Part shown: in pieces, positions 49,101 through 61,337 of the stretch
Layout: every line of letters begins with the position of its first letter
Numbering within the stretch: position 1 is the stretch's first letter
Origin: Acanthosoma haemorrhoidale
Taxonomy: Eukaryota > Arthropoda > Insecta > Hemiptera > Acanthosomatidae
Reading direction: 5' to 3'
Assembly (NCBI GenBank): GCA_930367205.1
Contig: OV884011.1
Location: forward strand, 123,191,866-123,255,865
Length of the DNA stretch: 64,000 nt
Program-made: the position numbers and the translations under genes
Notes under the pieces: model-generated
Databases searched by the model: none
What the model was told of the DNA's origin: nothing
What the model saw: only the letters and a program-made list of their open reading frames with translations

Positions 49101-51785
49101 TTGTCTTTTGAAACTACGAAATAAGAAATTCTTAATCTTTCCATAATTTATTCTTGATAGATTCGACTTGACTAAAGACCAAATGATTATTTTTTAAGAA
49201 CAATAGCTTCTTCCTAGCATGAAGGGACCTTCATGAGGGGGGTGTTCAAAACCCAATTTTAAATTAAAAAAAATATTTTCAATAAATAGAAGTGAGTGGC
49301 TCCGATAAGAAAGCCTAACTTATAGCTCTGGATTGGGGTACATAAAAATATGAATAATTAATGCCTTCATCATTTAATTAGTTTTAATGTGTCCAGTCAC
49401 TTTCTACATTTTATTTTATAAGTTTACAATGTTACAATTTTAAAAATTGATTTGTACAAATTCTAGTTTTTAAAAAGAAAAATATTGCTGATCTACTGGG
49501 GGGAAATTGGCGAGGTAACAGATAATTAGTTCAACAATTAACGTCCAAGGCGGTGTTAATTACTTATAATTAAAAATTTGAATCATTCATAATTATTTTC
49601 GCAATTTTCAAGGAAAGTAAACAGAAAAAAATGATTTTTTTGGTGAATGGTAATGAACCTGATGTGCAGAGACATCTTGTTCTCTTTCTATATTCTTATT
49701 TTACTTTTTATGTCGTTAATTTCTTAATTTAAAAAATACGATTAAGACCACATTAATTATTTTTAAACAATCGTTAGTATAATTTGGAAAAAAGGTGAGG
49801 CAACTGATCCTCAGGATCTGATCAGATCAGGACCCATTAGTTAATTTACTTCACAATATTGCCTTCGACAGTCAGACATAAGCTCCTTATTGTAAAGCAA
49901 CAATAAGCAACCTCGCCAAGGGTGATATTTCGGTGGTCGCGACACTCACATTCTTTTTTTATATGCACTAAATAATTATTTAGGTGTTACTCTGGTGATA
50001 AATTTCTTATATTATTGTGATTATTATTCTGTTAATCTGAATAAAATGGGTTATGTAGGCATGATTTAAGTAATTACCGAGCAAAATAAAATATTTTTGA
50101 TATTTCCTATTGCATCCATTGGCTTTATCTACAGACCACAACGGCATCCTCGACTCCGGTATATATTTTCTATTAATATAAAGGGAATGCTATATGCAAA
50201 TTATAATTTATATTCCTAAATACCACGTTACTCAATGACCTTATCATCTCTTTTACGTCACAAAAACCTCCCTTCGACATTATAAACTCTTACCCAAATG
50301 CAGAACAAATCCGCTATCGAAAATAACTAACTTCCCACCCCTATAATTACTGCCCAAGAGACCTAAATCTTTAGAACCACCAGTTTTTATTTACGTTTTA
50401 TTAAAATCTATTGAAAAAGAAGAATAGATTCAATAGATTGAAATATATCAATAGATTCAATACATTTCTAAGAACAATGAAAACAAATATGCAAGAGTTT
50501 GATCACATTTCTAATGGAAAGCGTTTCGTCCTACCACCTATGTCAGTTTTAGGCCCATGAGTGAAATTGACAGAATAGACACGCAGACATCATAATATCA
50601 TATATCGTGAATATTATCATGCAAACGTAAATACATATTTTATTGAACCGTTCTCAATTAATAAATGTCATAAAGTTCTAACATACTTATTTGATCAGTC
50701 TAAGGCGAGTCCCAGTCTAACACTGATTCATGTCTAATTTAACGGCTATCAACTCTAGTGATATTATTTTATTCCATAAAGGATTTTATTACTTCAAACC
50801 TACTAATAATTATAAATATTTGGTTAAACATTTATTTAAGGGATTGTGGTTAATCTTTACAGGATACTAAAACTTCCCATTCATAGTGGCAATGGTTTAT
50901 TACTAGCTTTAATAAAACTGTTGACAAAGAACAGTTGACTAAAAAACCTACTCGGGCTACCGGTTATAAAAGGTACATTTAACTCAAATTACTACTGCCA
51001 GTTACTTTTAAAGGCTTTAATCAGAAATAATTAAAGAAACGAATAATCCTATATAATGAGCCCTAGCCCGCGGAACGAAAAACTTTTACCAATATCACTG
51101 ACTTTTAAAGGTTATACCCAACGGAACACAACGCGAATATCAGGATTATACCATACATCCCCAACCCAATTCAGTGTTATACTTGGTATCTATATTATCA
51201 AAGAGCAAGATAGTGCACTATGACTGTTGCAGAATTTGTTGCAATATTTCTCACTATGGTTCATGCACCGATGAATGCATCCACTGAAAAGGTAAACACC
51301 TTAGGCTAGAGCCAGCCCTGTTTATCAAAAACACAAGAAAATACAGGGGATCATTAAACTGCAGATAGGCAGAAAGAAGACGGCACGACTCTATTCGGTC
51401 GGATCTGCGACCCCTTCCACAATAGAAGTGGTCGCCAGCTGACGCCAGAAAGTGGAAGTAGTGCTGGAACTTCTCACCTCTTGTATTGAAAACCTGGAAA
51501 AAACTTATCCTATGTATCCTTTCCCAACAATAACAGAACCAGTCAGTTGATTGATCCACAATCGTCACAATTAATGAAGATCCACCAAGTCTCGCCTCTT
51601 TCAGGCACAAATTCTAACGTAATTGTGGCCACTCCATTAACCAAAGTTTCCATTAACCATTTTATCATCTCCAACTACAGCACATATTTACATAAATATT
51701 AAGGGGTCCACTTACTAAACACTCTCCCTTTGAATTTAATGGAATTTTACTATTTTTATTAACATTTATAATCAAATGTAGTTAG
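46156..51785. other. AT-rich stretch without recognisable genes
   Basis: Apart from a possible HTH fragment at 47657-47881 and a 14-base perfect palindrome (gatctgatcagatc, about 49817-49830), no gene or repeat was seen. Open frames at 48120-48365 and 48712-48903 (plus) and 51254-51610 (minus, 118 codons) carry no motif I recognise. Confidence 0.4.
47657..47881 (-). pseudogene. Possible pipsqueak/transposase-type HTH fragment
   Basis: A 74-codon frame contains KKGRWTSIRYAANAVGVPYE followed by TLRDTVRRF. It resembles the end of a psq-type helix-turn-helix (the 'AA..fGVP..TL...V' pattern) found in pogo-like transposases and Pipsqueak proteins. The rest of the frame is not recognisable and no DDE domain lies nearby. 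The call rests on this one motif. Confidence 0.3.
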
Positions 51786-51862
51786 AATGGATTCACCTGA
51801 GGATCTATAATTGTATATAATTGTCTGTAAGTTTAAAGGGGCTATGAAGAAAAAAAAAAAAA
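51786..51862 (+). mobile_element. Family C retroposon, third copy
   Basis: Matches 16291-16367 nearly base for base from 'ggattcacctgaggatctat' to the A run. No convincing target-site duplication. Confidence 0.75.
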
Positions 51863-54369
51863 GTTGTTAGAGGGGTCAATAAGAGGTTGTAGGAATCGTT
51901 GTGGACAAAATGAAATAATGGCCTGTATGATATTGATGATATTTTACGTTTCGCTAAAATTAAGGTATCATCAGGACTAAAAAATAAACGACAAAATCAT
52001 ATGGCAGCCAGTGTAAAATCAATTACCTTCATTACATCAAGTTGAATGGTCGTGTCAAATTTAATGATTTCAAACAAGGAGCCAACAAGCTCTGGGAAAT
52101 ACAGGCAGACAGATGGGTGTATACTTATGTGTTCTTTTCTTTTGGGTATTTTCCGGTGTGGGTTGAACCATGGTAATAAATCAAAACAACTTTTTGTCTG
52201 TCCATAGTTTTATAAAGTTCTAAGCAATTACGATGTCATAAACCATCATTTTCAGGGGCTTAAAAGAAATGCTGCCTCCTTGGCAGTTTCCCTGTGACTA
52301 TGGGTTTATGGTTTTGATGAAAGCCTTAAAAAGGGCACAATCTTTGTCAAATTTTAAGGGTTTCATTTCAATTTGTCAAGTTATTTATTAACAAACCTTA
52401 CAGGACGTTTTTGACATTTCTTCCCTAGGGCTGGAGATTATTTCTTCGACCTCCATTGGTGTTTTCAGTTTATGGTTCACTTCCTCTTTTCAACCCTTTC
52501 TTCCATTTACCTTCGGTTTCTTTCTACCATTATTGAACTTTCTCTCATTTCATATCATTTTTTAAAGGCGTGTAATATTTAAAACTTTAATCATACTTGA
52601 TTTAAAATAATTAGAAGAATACAATATATTCCCTCAGGCAAGGAATATTTCAGAAAATTAAATTAATAAAGCATTACAAAGTTAACTTTTGGAAACCTAA
52701 GAGCTGAGTATATGTAATGTATATTAGAAGAAAGTTTATAGTGGATATAAACTTCACAATTTTATCCCCTTCTTCCCCAACGGGGAGACATTTTTCAATC
52801 TTAGTTATAAATGATCCGGAAAAAGAGGGGGCGACGTGAAAAAGGGAGGTGGGGAATAAATTCCTACACTAACCCTATAACTAACTCACGAACCTTGGGG
52901 CAGGTGAGGTGTTAATACACGTCTTCTGACAAGATATACCTTATAAATGCGTAGGAGTATTGTTTAGCTAATGACCAAATGAGCCGTGACCAAATCTTGA
53001 CCAACGATTGGATGAGTCGGTTTGATCAATGAGATTTTCTCAATTTCCTGTAGGTTGTAGTACACTTAAGTAGCCATTGCCGTCTCATCTTTGTATAGTA
53101 TTGATCAATTATAATAATCTGTCTCATTTTTGTTTAATTCATAGAAAAGTAGCACTGTACTGAGGGAGCTTAGTTAAATTCTTAATAATAATTCATTAAA
53201 GATAGTACATGTATCAATTCATTTTTGCATATGGATTATGTAAGGTAAGAAATAATTTTAATTAGGGTTTTATTGCTGGTTTAGGTAAATAATAAATTTA
53301 AACTTTTAGACTTAACAGAACGCAAATTAATGTAGGTATCCACGCAAAACCGGTTTCTTTAGTTCACACTACCATGAACATACAAATGAATATATACATA
53401 TAGTAATGACCACCAAAACATTGTATAACTATTACAATGAAATATTACTACACATAAGCTAATAGAAATTATCTAGTTATCTAAAGTATTAAAGGAAAAG
53501 TTAATAATGCTATAGATCAAAAACCCCAACTCGCCTCAATTTAAAATATTGACAAAGACAAAGTTGTATAAAGTGAAATATAAATTCATTGAAACAACTC
53601 ATAGAACAGTACATAAAATATTTCCTTAAAAAATTAATATGTCGGGTCCCGATAGTTATTTTTGTTTATTTTTTCGCGAGTTTCAAATTCATGGGATCAA
53701 TTAAAACCTTGAACAATTCATACTAATCGCACACTGATTTAAATGGAAAAAAAGTTAATTTTTTTTTATCACTAACGTAATTCAAAAACCACTAATTTCA
53801 TTTTATTAATTAAAAGCCAGGTGTTTTTTTTCTTATTATTTTACTTTAATGAATTTATTAGAAGAGAAAAAAATTCAAGATTGCAATATTTGTTTTTATC
53901 GAAATGTAGTTAATAGTGTAATATGATGCGATCAGCATCGGGTTTGTTTGTGAACTGCGGTTCAACTCCGATCGTATCACGAGTTTGGTCAACGAATTAC
54001 CGCACCAGTCCCATGATATTTGTTAGAAGAGAAGGTCGCACTGAAACTTCGTCGTATGATGACACATCATTACCTCTACATCGATGCCTTCACACCTGTA
54101 CTAGTGGAAATCAACCACCACCTTACCAATTGTTTGGTTGGTAGAAGATCGAGAAGAATATATAAACATATTAAAACAACTTCAAAAAAAAGTAAATACA
54201 TTACTACTATAAATGCTAGAATAAATAAAACGCACTAATGATACACTCACCTTCTTATGATACCGGCGTCTGACCTTTCCGGTTTTGTATCTCTTTAGTT
54301 CAGTCAAGCTTTGTTGACTATTATATTAATATTTTATTCTAATTTTTATTAAATTTAAAAATAAATTTG
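51863..54369. other. AT-rich spacer
   Basis: No gene recognised. Overlapping short frames at 53923-54238 have no motif. Confidence 0.4.
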
Positions 54370-54720
54370 GGCTGGGATTAATTTGGAAGCCCGGGCTGCA
54401 TTAATGTTTATACAGGGTTCTCTAACAGGTGTTAGCTACATAAAGGATTCTTTCAGAGGTTTTTGTCAAATTTTCACCGTTCGTTGGAGATGAAATTGAT
54501 CGATAATGCACGGCCCCATACAGTAACGATGGTTTTCCGATACCTGGATATCGCTTCAATCCGATGTTTGAGTGGCCAACATATAGTCCAGATCTAAACA
54601 CTATTGAATATCTATAGGATGTGTTGTCAAGACGAATAAAGAGACTTCCAACTTTACCATATTCACTTCAGGGTTGCCGTAACGGAAAAATATACCTCAG
54701 GAATTTATTCAAAACCTTTT
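54370..54720 (+). pseudogene. Tc1-like transposase C-terminal remnant
   Basis: Plus-strand translation gives a GSLTGVSYIKDSF-like stretch near 54420, then DNARPHTVTMVFRYL near 54504 (second catalytic Asp). After a frameshift comes WPTYSPDLNTIEYL near 54573, holding the Glu of the DDE triad. The codon for the Trp after IEYL is now TAG. This is the familiar DDE core of Tc1/mariner transposases. N-terminal HTH domains and terminal inverted repeats were not found, so it is a dead fragment. Confidence 0.75.
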
Positions 54721-55779
54721 TAGGTCAATACTCCATTTAATCCAAGCCGTAATAAACGCAAGAAGTGGAACACACGCTATTTTGTTATTTTAAAATTACT
54801 TAATAAACCTTTTTTTTAAATACCACACTCACTCCAGGGCAACTTCCATCATCAATACTCCAACGGCATCCAAGAGGTGTCATCGTATCTGCGTCCAGCC
54901 AGCAAGGGCCGCGTTGGTTTTCAGCATGGGAAGAAGCCGTGAAAGTTGGAGGCATAGTCCCTCTTTATTTTGACATATACCTGCCTCAATTATATATACA
55001 CAAAGAAACATACACCTTATAAAGGAAATTCGGTGTTAATATTTCCAGATTTTACGTACAGATTTTTCTTAAATTGTTTAATTATAGCATAAAGATATTA
55101 GATACGTAATAATTAGATGATTTAAGATACATAAGCGAAGGAAGAAAAGGTGTTTTGCATTTGTGCCAGCTATACCTTCTAATCCGTTAGCTAAACCTTA
55201 CAAAATTCCCCTCATTGATAACTTATTCTAGCTTTTAACACGTCCATTGTACTTAAAAAAAGTACTCTTTATAAAGATATATAACATCACCTACGTATGG
55301 GAATTATAACGAAACAACAAAATCACAATTAACATAACATAAAAATATTCGTTAATTCTACAATTATAAGATTATAAGAAGACATGTATTTCCCCATACG
55401 CATAGGCCAGCCAAAAGCACTTTATATACCAATATAATTATTTTAATGTAAAATATTATTTATCTATAAAAAAATATAATATACTAATAAAATTATATTC
55501 TTGGCAATTAAGATATTGCTAACACTAAATAAATATATTATTAGCAGCTTTTTTGTGGTTTCGTTTATGGCTAGGAATGTTGCAAAAATTAGTATCCAAC
55601 AAAAAAGTATTTCAACACAATGCCTAAACTCATTCGTCAAGGCATAACATGAGAAAACAGCCTTCAAGCCAAAAATTAAATTGCTAAAAATGCTTTTTCT
55701 CTAACCTTCTTGAAAGAAAGCCTTCGCTAGTGCTAAGCTTTGTAATGTTTCTTGTTTACGTTCGTGTTATTATGAAAGA
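54721..55779. other. AT-rich spacer
   Basis: No gene recognised. Confidence 0.4.
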
Positions 55780-56030
55780 TGACAGTGAGAAGAGGTGTAG
55801 TAATGAAGCCTTAAGGGTGATATATCTGAAGCGAAGCTTGAAACTCGCCGCTATAAAGTAAAGCCAAATCAAGAATAACGCCGACGTATTTAATGGGGAA
55901 AGAGAGTCAAGATCTAAAAGTAAGATACCCACAACTTGTGCGGTCGATGTTCCCTCCACAACAACAAATTCATCTCCTTGGCACTGACTAATCACATTTC
56001 ATTTGAGCACTTCCAATATCCGCCAAAAAT
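55780..56030 (-). pseudogene. Small LINE RT remnant
   Basis: The minus strand reads CQGDEFVVVEGTSTAQVV (a decayed catalytic region; GDE where GYADD is expected). In another frame it then reads KYVGVILD at about 55862-55897, the conserved motif that follows the catalytic site in R1/I-type RTs. The distance between them is too short, implying an internal deletion. Confidence 0.45.
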
Positions 56031-56842
56031 AAGTGACGCGATTAAAAACTGCATCAATCTCAGGACTATAGCAACCTTTTAGTTGATAATTGATGATTAA
56101 TCAATACGACAGGATCTATTTTTCGTGGGGTAACGTTTATGTTCAACGCCATGAATCTAACACGCATAATGTAATGCCACTATGTAAACCATGAGTTTGT
56201 GAAAACTGCATTCGCGATAAGATAAAGAAATAACTATCTTTTTTAATTTGCAAGTAATTAATTACTTTACACATCATTTTCTTAAAAAGATCATTAATAT
56301 ATTATTTTTCATGGGCATCAAATGGTACAAACACCAATTCCTTTAGACTAAAAAAATTGAGTTAATGCTCTTAACACGATTTAAATGGCAGTTTTTATAA
56401 TTATAATCTACAAAATTCATGTTATTAATCAAGAAGTCATTATGGTTAAATTGACGCCTTAATCTATATGATAAGAAAATATCTATCATTCATTTTTAGT
56501 TTTCTTCATTAAAATGGGAACTACCGTGCAAAATATCTTCCTTCTGCGTAAAAACACGGCTCGAGCTAAATTGCGAACACTATTGTATTATTTATCATGA
56601 CGTCGAGCATCTTTGATTTGAAACCCTGCTCAATATAGCTGACAATTCTTCGTTATTAGTAACCCTTAGTCGTGCTTTATGGAGCAGTAATTATTTTTTT
56701 AACGGATAGAAAACAGGATTCAGATAAATGAGGCAACAAAAAGAAAATTGGAGAACAGTTGTCAAAAACAAAATACTAAAAAAAGGAAAGAAGTTTCGTA
56801 CAAAAGAGACCCAAAACTTGTCGAGGTCTGCAATAGTGTAGA
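56031..56842. other. AT-rich spacer
   Basis: No gene recognised. Confidence 0.4.
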
Positions 56843-56854
56843 CATATTACAATT
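56843..56854. repeat. Target-site duplication, left copy
   Basis: catattacaatt, identical to 58908-58919. Confidence 0.85.
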
Positions 56855-56932
56855 TTTTTTTTTTTTTTTTTTAAATTCTTTATTGAAAAAATTACAATTT
56901 GCCTTTTCCAGCATTAATAATTGTGCTGAGAG

Positions 56933-57000
56933 ATCATTCATACCTTATATACAATTCCATTCATACCTATATACAGTCCATTCATACCTATATACATACA
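56933..57000 (-). repeat. Triplicated 20-base motif in Jockey 3' UTR
   Basis: 'cattcatacct(t)atatac' occurs three times in a row in the 3' UTR. The copies at 614-955 and 27828-29504 have a single 'ggtatgaatga' at the corresponding place, so this copy or its source expanded it. Confidence 0.75.
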
Positions 57001-57205
57001 GATTCAGCCCAGGAGCCCCCCGCCCCCGAAGCCAATCCCCCAGCAAGCTGGCGGAAAGGCCGGAAGCAGCGAAGCTCCCCCCGCCCCCTCTCCGGCCGTG
57101 GCGCCATCCGGCGCAGGCCACAGAGAGGGCAAGAGAGCCACACACGCTCAGGACATGAGTGGGGATGATGGCCAGTGCCAGGACCCCATGACATAGAATG
57201 TCTAT

Positions 57206-58906
57206 TTATAATAGGTCGCGAGGCCACCGCCGTTTTAGGCGTCGAGGAGGATTGTAAGGATGAATGTTACTGGATATGGAGCCGACCAAAGGATTCGGAT
57301 GTGCGGAAAGGTTTTGGTGAAATTTGGAAAATCTTGAGGGTATAAGATCGAGGACAGTTGGTACATGGAGATCTCTGTGAAGGGATGAGTTTTTAATATA
57401 AAAGGGTGCGTTGACTATGGTTCTGAGGACTTTGGATTGGAATGTTTGGATACGTTTGATGTTCGATGGTTTGGCTGTCCCCCATAACTCTATTCCGTAA
57501 GTCCAAATTGGTTTTAATAACTGTTTGTATACGTGGAGTTTGTTTTCTAGTGTGAGGTTAGAGTTTCTGTTCAGTAGTCTGTATAACTGTCCAAACCGTC
57601 TGTTCGATTCTTGTCTTTTAAGTCTTGTGTGAGGGTTCCAAGTCAGTCTTTTGTCTAGATGAAAACCTAGATATCTAACTGTATTGGACATGGGAAGCGG
57701 AATTGAATTGAAGGTTACGGACGGGCAGGATCCTCGACGGAGAGTAAATGTGGTGTGAACGCATTTGCCTTCATTGACCTTGATGCGCCAGATGTTGCAC
57801 CACTTCTCTATCTTAGTGAGGTGATTTTGGAGGTTGTAGGATGCCGTTGACGGATTGGGATGTGACGAGAGAATTGCTGTGTCGTCAGCAAAAGTTGCAA
57901 GGAAGGTGCTAGGACTTAACGGAGTGTCAGCAGTGAAAAGGGTATACAGGATAGGGCCAAGGACGCTGCCTTGAGGAACTCCTGCTTCTATGAGGTAATA
58001 ATCGGAGTATTCTGAACCACAACGGACCCGAAAGAACCTGTTAGACAGATAGGATTGAAGGATTAGATAAAGGGTCTGCGGTAAGGAGATTTTTAGTTTG
58101 TAAAGCAAACCTGGGTGCCATACCCGGTCAAAAGCCTGAGCTACGTCCAAGAAAGCACCCGTGCAGTAGTGTTTGCTTTCAAGTGCGGAGGATATATGGT
58201 CAACAACGCGAAGGCCTTGTTGAGCAGTGGAGTGTCTGAAGCGAAAGCCAAATTGATGGTTAGGAAGAAGGTTTTTGGATTCAACTATAGGCAAAAGGCG
58301 TTTGAGTAGGATTCTTTCAAAAACTTTTGAAAGGATTGGAAGTAGACTGATTGGGCGGTAAGATGAGGGATCATTTGGGGACTTTCCAGGTTTCTGAAAG
58401 AGGACGATAATGGAATATTTCCAGAGAAGTGGGTAGTGGGTGGTTCTAAGGATACAATTAAATATATAGGTGAGGAAAATTATTGCTTTGGGTGGGAGTT
58501 GTCGAAGGATCTGAGCAGTGAGAAGATCGTATCCAGGAGATTTACGGAGTGGTAGGTTTTTTAAGTGGTATTGGACCTCGGAGGGATTGACTGCCTTTGG
58601 AGGAAGTGAAAGAGGAATCGGAGAAATAAGGAAATCTTCGACCTTCGTATCGTGGGATGGATTATGCTGGTTGGGATGAGGTGTGAAAGTATGTGAGAGG
58701 TGCTGTGCGAATGCTTCAGATCTCTCTCCATCTGACGCAGCCCAGGACCCATCGCCACGACGAAGTGGATGTGATACATAATGGTATTTTAGGATATTTT
58801 GGGTAGCTCTCCAGAGAGAGTTGTCCTGAGTGGATAAAGAGGATAGGTAAGAATTAAATGTTTGGGATCGGAAGGTTGCCAACTCTCGCTTTAACAATTT
58901 ACAGTT
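57206..58906 (-). CDS. Jockey ORF2 reverse transcriptase, intact but 5'-truncated
   Basis: The frame opens at the insertion boundary (58906) and runs without a stop to 57206. Its first Met (ATG) is only at about residue 403, counting from the TTG codon at 58897, so it has no real start. On that numbering: KSPGYD 119-124, YRPISLL 180-186, FLDVAQAFDRVWH 249-261 (first catalytic Asp), GVPQGSVLGP 306-315, FADD 336-339 (catalytic pair), YLGFHLD 409-415. The C-terminal domain has WGTAKPSNIKRIQTFQSKVL and ends RRLKRRWPRDLL. All RT catalytic residues are present, but endonuclease and ORF1 are missing. It would not be translated without a host-provided start. Family function: copying LINE RNA into nicked chromosomal DNA. 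Confidence 0.9.
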   Translation of the reverse strand, partial: NCKLLKRELATFRSQTFNSYLSSLSTQDNSLWRATQNILKYHYVSHPLRRGDGSWAASDGERSEAFAQHLSHTFTPHPNQHNPSHDTKVEDFLISPIPLSLPPKAVNPSEVQYHLKNLPLRKSPGYDLLTAQILRQLPPKAIIFLTYIFNCILRTTHYPLLWKYSIIVLFQKPGKSPNDPSSYRPISLLPILSKVFERILLKRLLPIVESKNLLPNHQFGFRFRHSTAQQGLRVVDHISSALESKHYCTGAFLDVAQAFDRVWHPGLLYKLKISLPQTLYLILQSYLSNRFFRVRCGSEYSDYYLIEAGVPQGSVLGPILYTLFTADTPLSPSTFLATFADDTAILSSHPNPSTASYNLQNHLTKIEKWCNIWRIKVNEGKCVHTTFTLRRGSCPSVTFNSIPLPMSNTVRYLGFHLDKRLTWNPHTRLKRQESNRRFGQLYRLLNRNSNLTLENKLHVYKQLLKPIWTYGIELWGTAKPSNIKRIQTFQSKVLRTIVNAPFYIKNSSLHRDLHVPTVLDLIPSRFSKFHQNLSAHPNPLVGSISSNIHPYNPPRRLKRRWPRDLL

Positions 58907-58907
58907 T

Positions 58908-58919
58908 CATATTACAATT
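58908..58919. repeat. Target-site duplication, right copy
   Basis: catattacaatt, identical to 56843-56854. Confidence 0.85.
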
Positions 58920-59239
58920 AAAATTAGATTAATAACAGGCGCCACTAAAACATACCAATAAGTAAAACTGAACTCTGACATAATTGTTAGTCACAATTTG
59001 AGCTGTAAGCCCATTATTTATAAGCCATGCTCAGTCATAACCAGTACATGGTTGCAGTAATAGGGATTTCGCTGTGAACGATCTTGGTACCGATAACATT
59101 ATGACATTTTCTTCCATGAGGAAGAGGAACTTGAGGATGTCGATTAATAACATTTTCTAATACATGCATAATGTACCTAATCAAACATACATAATGTCAA
59201 TAAATTTATACAATGTAGATTTATATCTACATATATTAG

Positions 59240-59271
<32 letters not shown>

Positions 59272-61260
59272 AAGATATTTCAGATAGATTTATATTTATA
59301 TGAAACTACATACTAAAGTACTTTTAATTTTAAACATAATAATGTTTGCGTATTTTGAGATATTACAAAAAATAAGGAAAAAATAAACACTTTTCTACCC
59401 TCCTTCCCCATTACAAAACATGTAACAAGAAACTCTGAGACTGTTTGCTGTCCATGAAGCATGTTTTAGCATGATAATAAAATTGTTGAAAGCACTTGGG
59501 ATATCACAATAAAATTTCAACAATTTCATTGAACGTTGGTATTTAAGGTTTCAACTATTTTTTCAAAAGGCTGTCCGCCTGTTTTTGTCAGAGTAAGTCA
59601 ACGAAGTTTTTATTGGAAGACATGGTGAGAAGAAAAATACTCTAGGAAACACCGTTGTCATGAATTAATTACTTGGTGATAAATATTGGGTAAGCTATCA
59701 AATTAAAGATCATAGAGTCCTGGTTAATAATAATTTGCAGCTTTTGCAGCAGTAATGAAACCCTTATCAAGTGATTCATTACACTGAGCTTTTTTACCTG
59801 CATTTACCAATCATCCTTTAGTCATTGCTAAACTTCGGACTCTATAAGGTACGTTTTAAAGGGTTTTTTTTCTGCTGTAATTTGATTGACCCATGAATAC
59901 ATAAACCATTTCGTTATAAAACGCAGTCTGATAATACTATTGAGTGGCAAATACGACTGGTTTGTTTTGTCCCTTTGTTTTTCATGGCTTTGTCAGACAG
60001 CATTGATGTGAGTGAGGGATCGCAGGTAGCCTGCGAGTGCTCCAGCCCAGGCATCTGTTCACAGCTGGTTCGATTAGCTCCATCCTCGCCATAATTCAAT
60101 TCACATAAAGCTCACTCTGTGAGCTTTTTTGTTGTTATATTTCGTTTCTTCACCAATGAATACGTGTATATTTTTTCCTTAGTTATTGATTTTCATTTTT
60201 TTTTTTTAGCAAATAATTTACGTATATGCAGGTCATCGTCACGTGCTTTGAAAAACTGAATTTTACTATTAAAGTCACAATCACATGATATTTTAGAATC
60301 AAACTAAATTTATGAGTTTGAATAAAATAGGGTAGGGAATTAGATATGTGGTGGAAATGTTTAGCGGGAGTGTTTATGACCATGAAGAGTCCACCCTATG
60401 GGACCTAGGGGGGAGGAGGTAATAAGCCTTTTTTGACAAAGAGAGCCCCCTTTGGACAGCCCATTTTTATTAAAAGTTTACAGCCAGACCTTGATGCAAC
60501 ACATACATTCTATTATTTACCTGTTAGATAGTAGTGCTCATAAAAATAGTTTTAGGCACAAACCGCCTTTAAGTCCTTCTTTATCCATAACTTTCATCAC
60601 CAAAATATCCTTTAAATCGCTAATTTCCAAAGGTAGGAAATTATATTAAATCTATAGATATTAAGATAAACCACTTAATTTACGTTGTCAAACTGTTATT
60701 GTTGTATCAATAATTTCATTTTTCTAAAACACTCCTCAAAAATACATACAAAAAATCTGTATAGTTAAATTTTATTTTTTCGTTTAGTAGATCAAAATAA
60801 AACTTTTTAAGCTTTATTTATTGATTCGCAACTGGGCCTAACATCACAACCAGCGAATGTGCTGTAAAAATGATAAAATGGTACGCTTGACATGAAGGTA
60901 GAAGGAAGACATCCAGTGATATCACCCCTCTATTGTTGAAGCCAACTTTGTAGATATATTATCGTTATTCATTTAAAAGTTCTCTATTCCAACGTCTCCT
61001 TGGTCACCCCGTAAGTGAGGTATAGACAGTCCTTGCATCAGTGTGCTGTGTCAACCTCTTAATTACGAATAATTAGAAGTTCCCCTCTTCTCGGTCCAGA
61101 AAATATCTACTTATGTTTCCATATTTTAATAATAAAGCCTATGACATCAGTAGAGAAGGGGAAGCTAGTGGGGAACTCCTCTATATAACTGGCCTGTCTA
61201 TATAACCGGCCCGTCTTGGGGCAGTGAGGAGAACGTACAGAACCGGCAAATGAAACACTA
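58920..61260. other. AT-rich spacer
   Basis: A (TA)n run at 59243-59271 and nothing recognisable otherwise. Short open frames (59914-60099, 60452-60649) have no motif. Confidence 0.4.
59243..59271. repeat. (TA)n microsatellite
   Basis: Dinucleotide run. Confidence 0.9.
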
Positions 61261-61275
61261 CTCTCTCTCTCTCTC

Positions 61276-61334
<59 letters not shown>
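61261..61334. repeat. (CT)n microsatellite
   Basis: About 37 CT units with one CCCT interruption near 61285. Open frames rich in Arg-Glu on the minus strand are artefacts of it. Confidence 0.95.

Positions 61335-61337
<3 letters not shown>

Larger units (their letters stand above)
56855..58907 (-). mobile_element. Jockey family A, young insertion with 12-bp TSD
   Basis: Flanked by catattacaatt at 56843-56854 and 58908-58919 (the last two bases merge with the poly(T) run on the left). The poly(A) tail is the T run ending at about 56872. It is 5'-truncated in ORF2, as target-primed reverse transcription often leaves, but the remaining coding frame is unbroken and the TSD is exact. It is therefore the most recent family A insertion in the window. 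Confidence 0.9.

Noticed and set aside
49817..49830. 14-base perfect palindrome
   Set aside because: Short palindromes of this length are expected by chance in 64 kb and nothing around it supports a binding site.
51254..51610. 118-codon minus-strand frame
   Set aside because: Composition is unremarkable, and no motif, splice context or repeat support was found.
56945..57227. GC-rich overlapping frames on both strands near 57 kb
   Set aside because: They fall in the Jockey family A 3' UTR, which is GC-rich and non-coding in the other copies.
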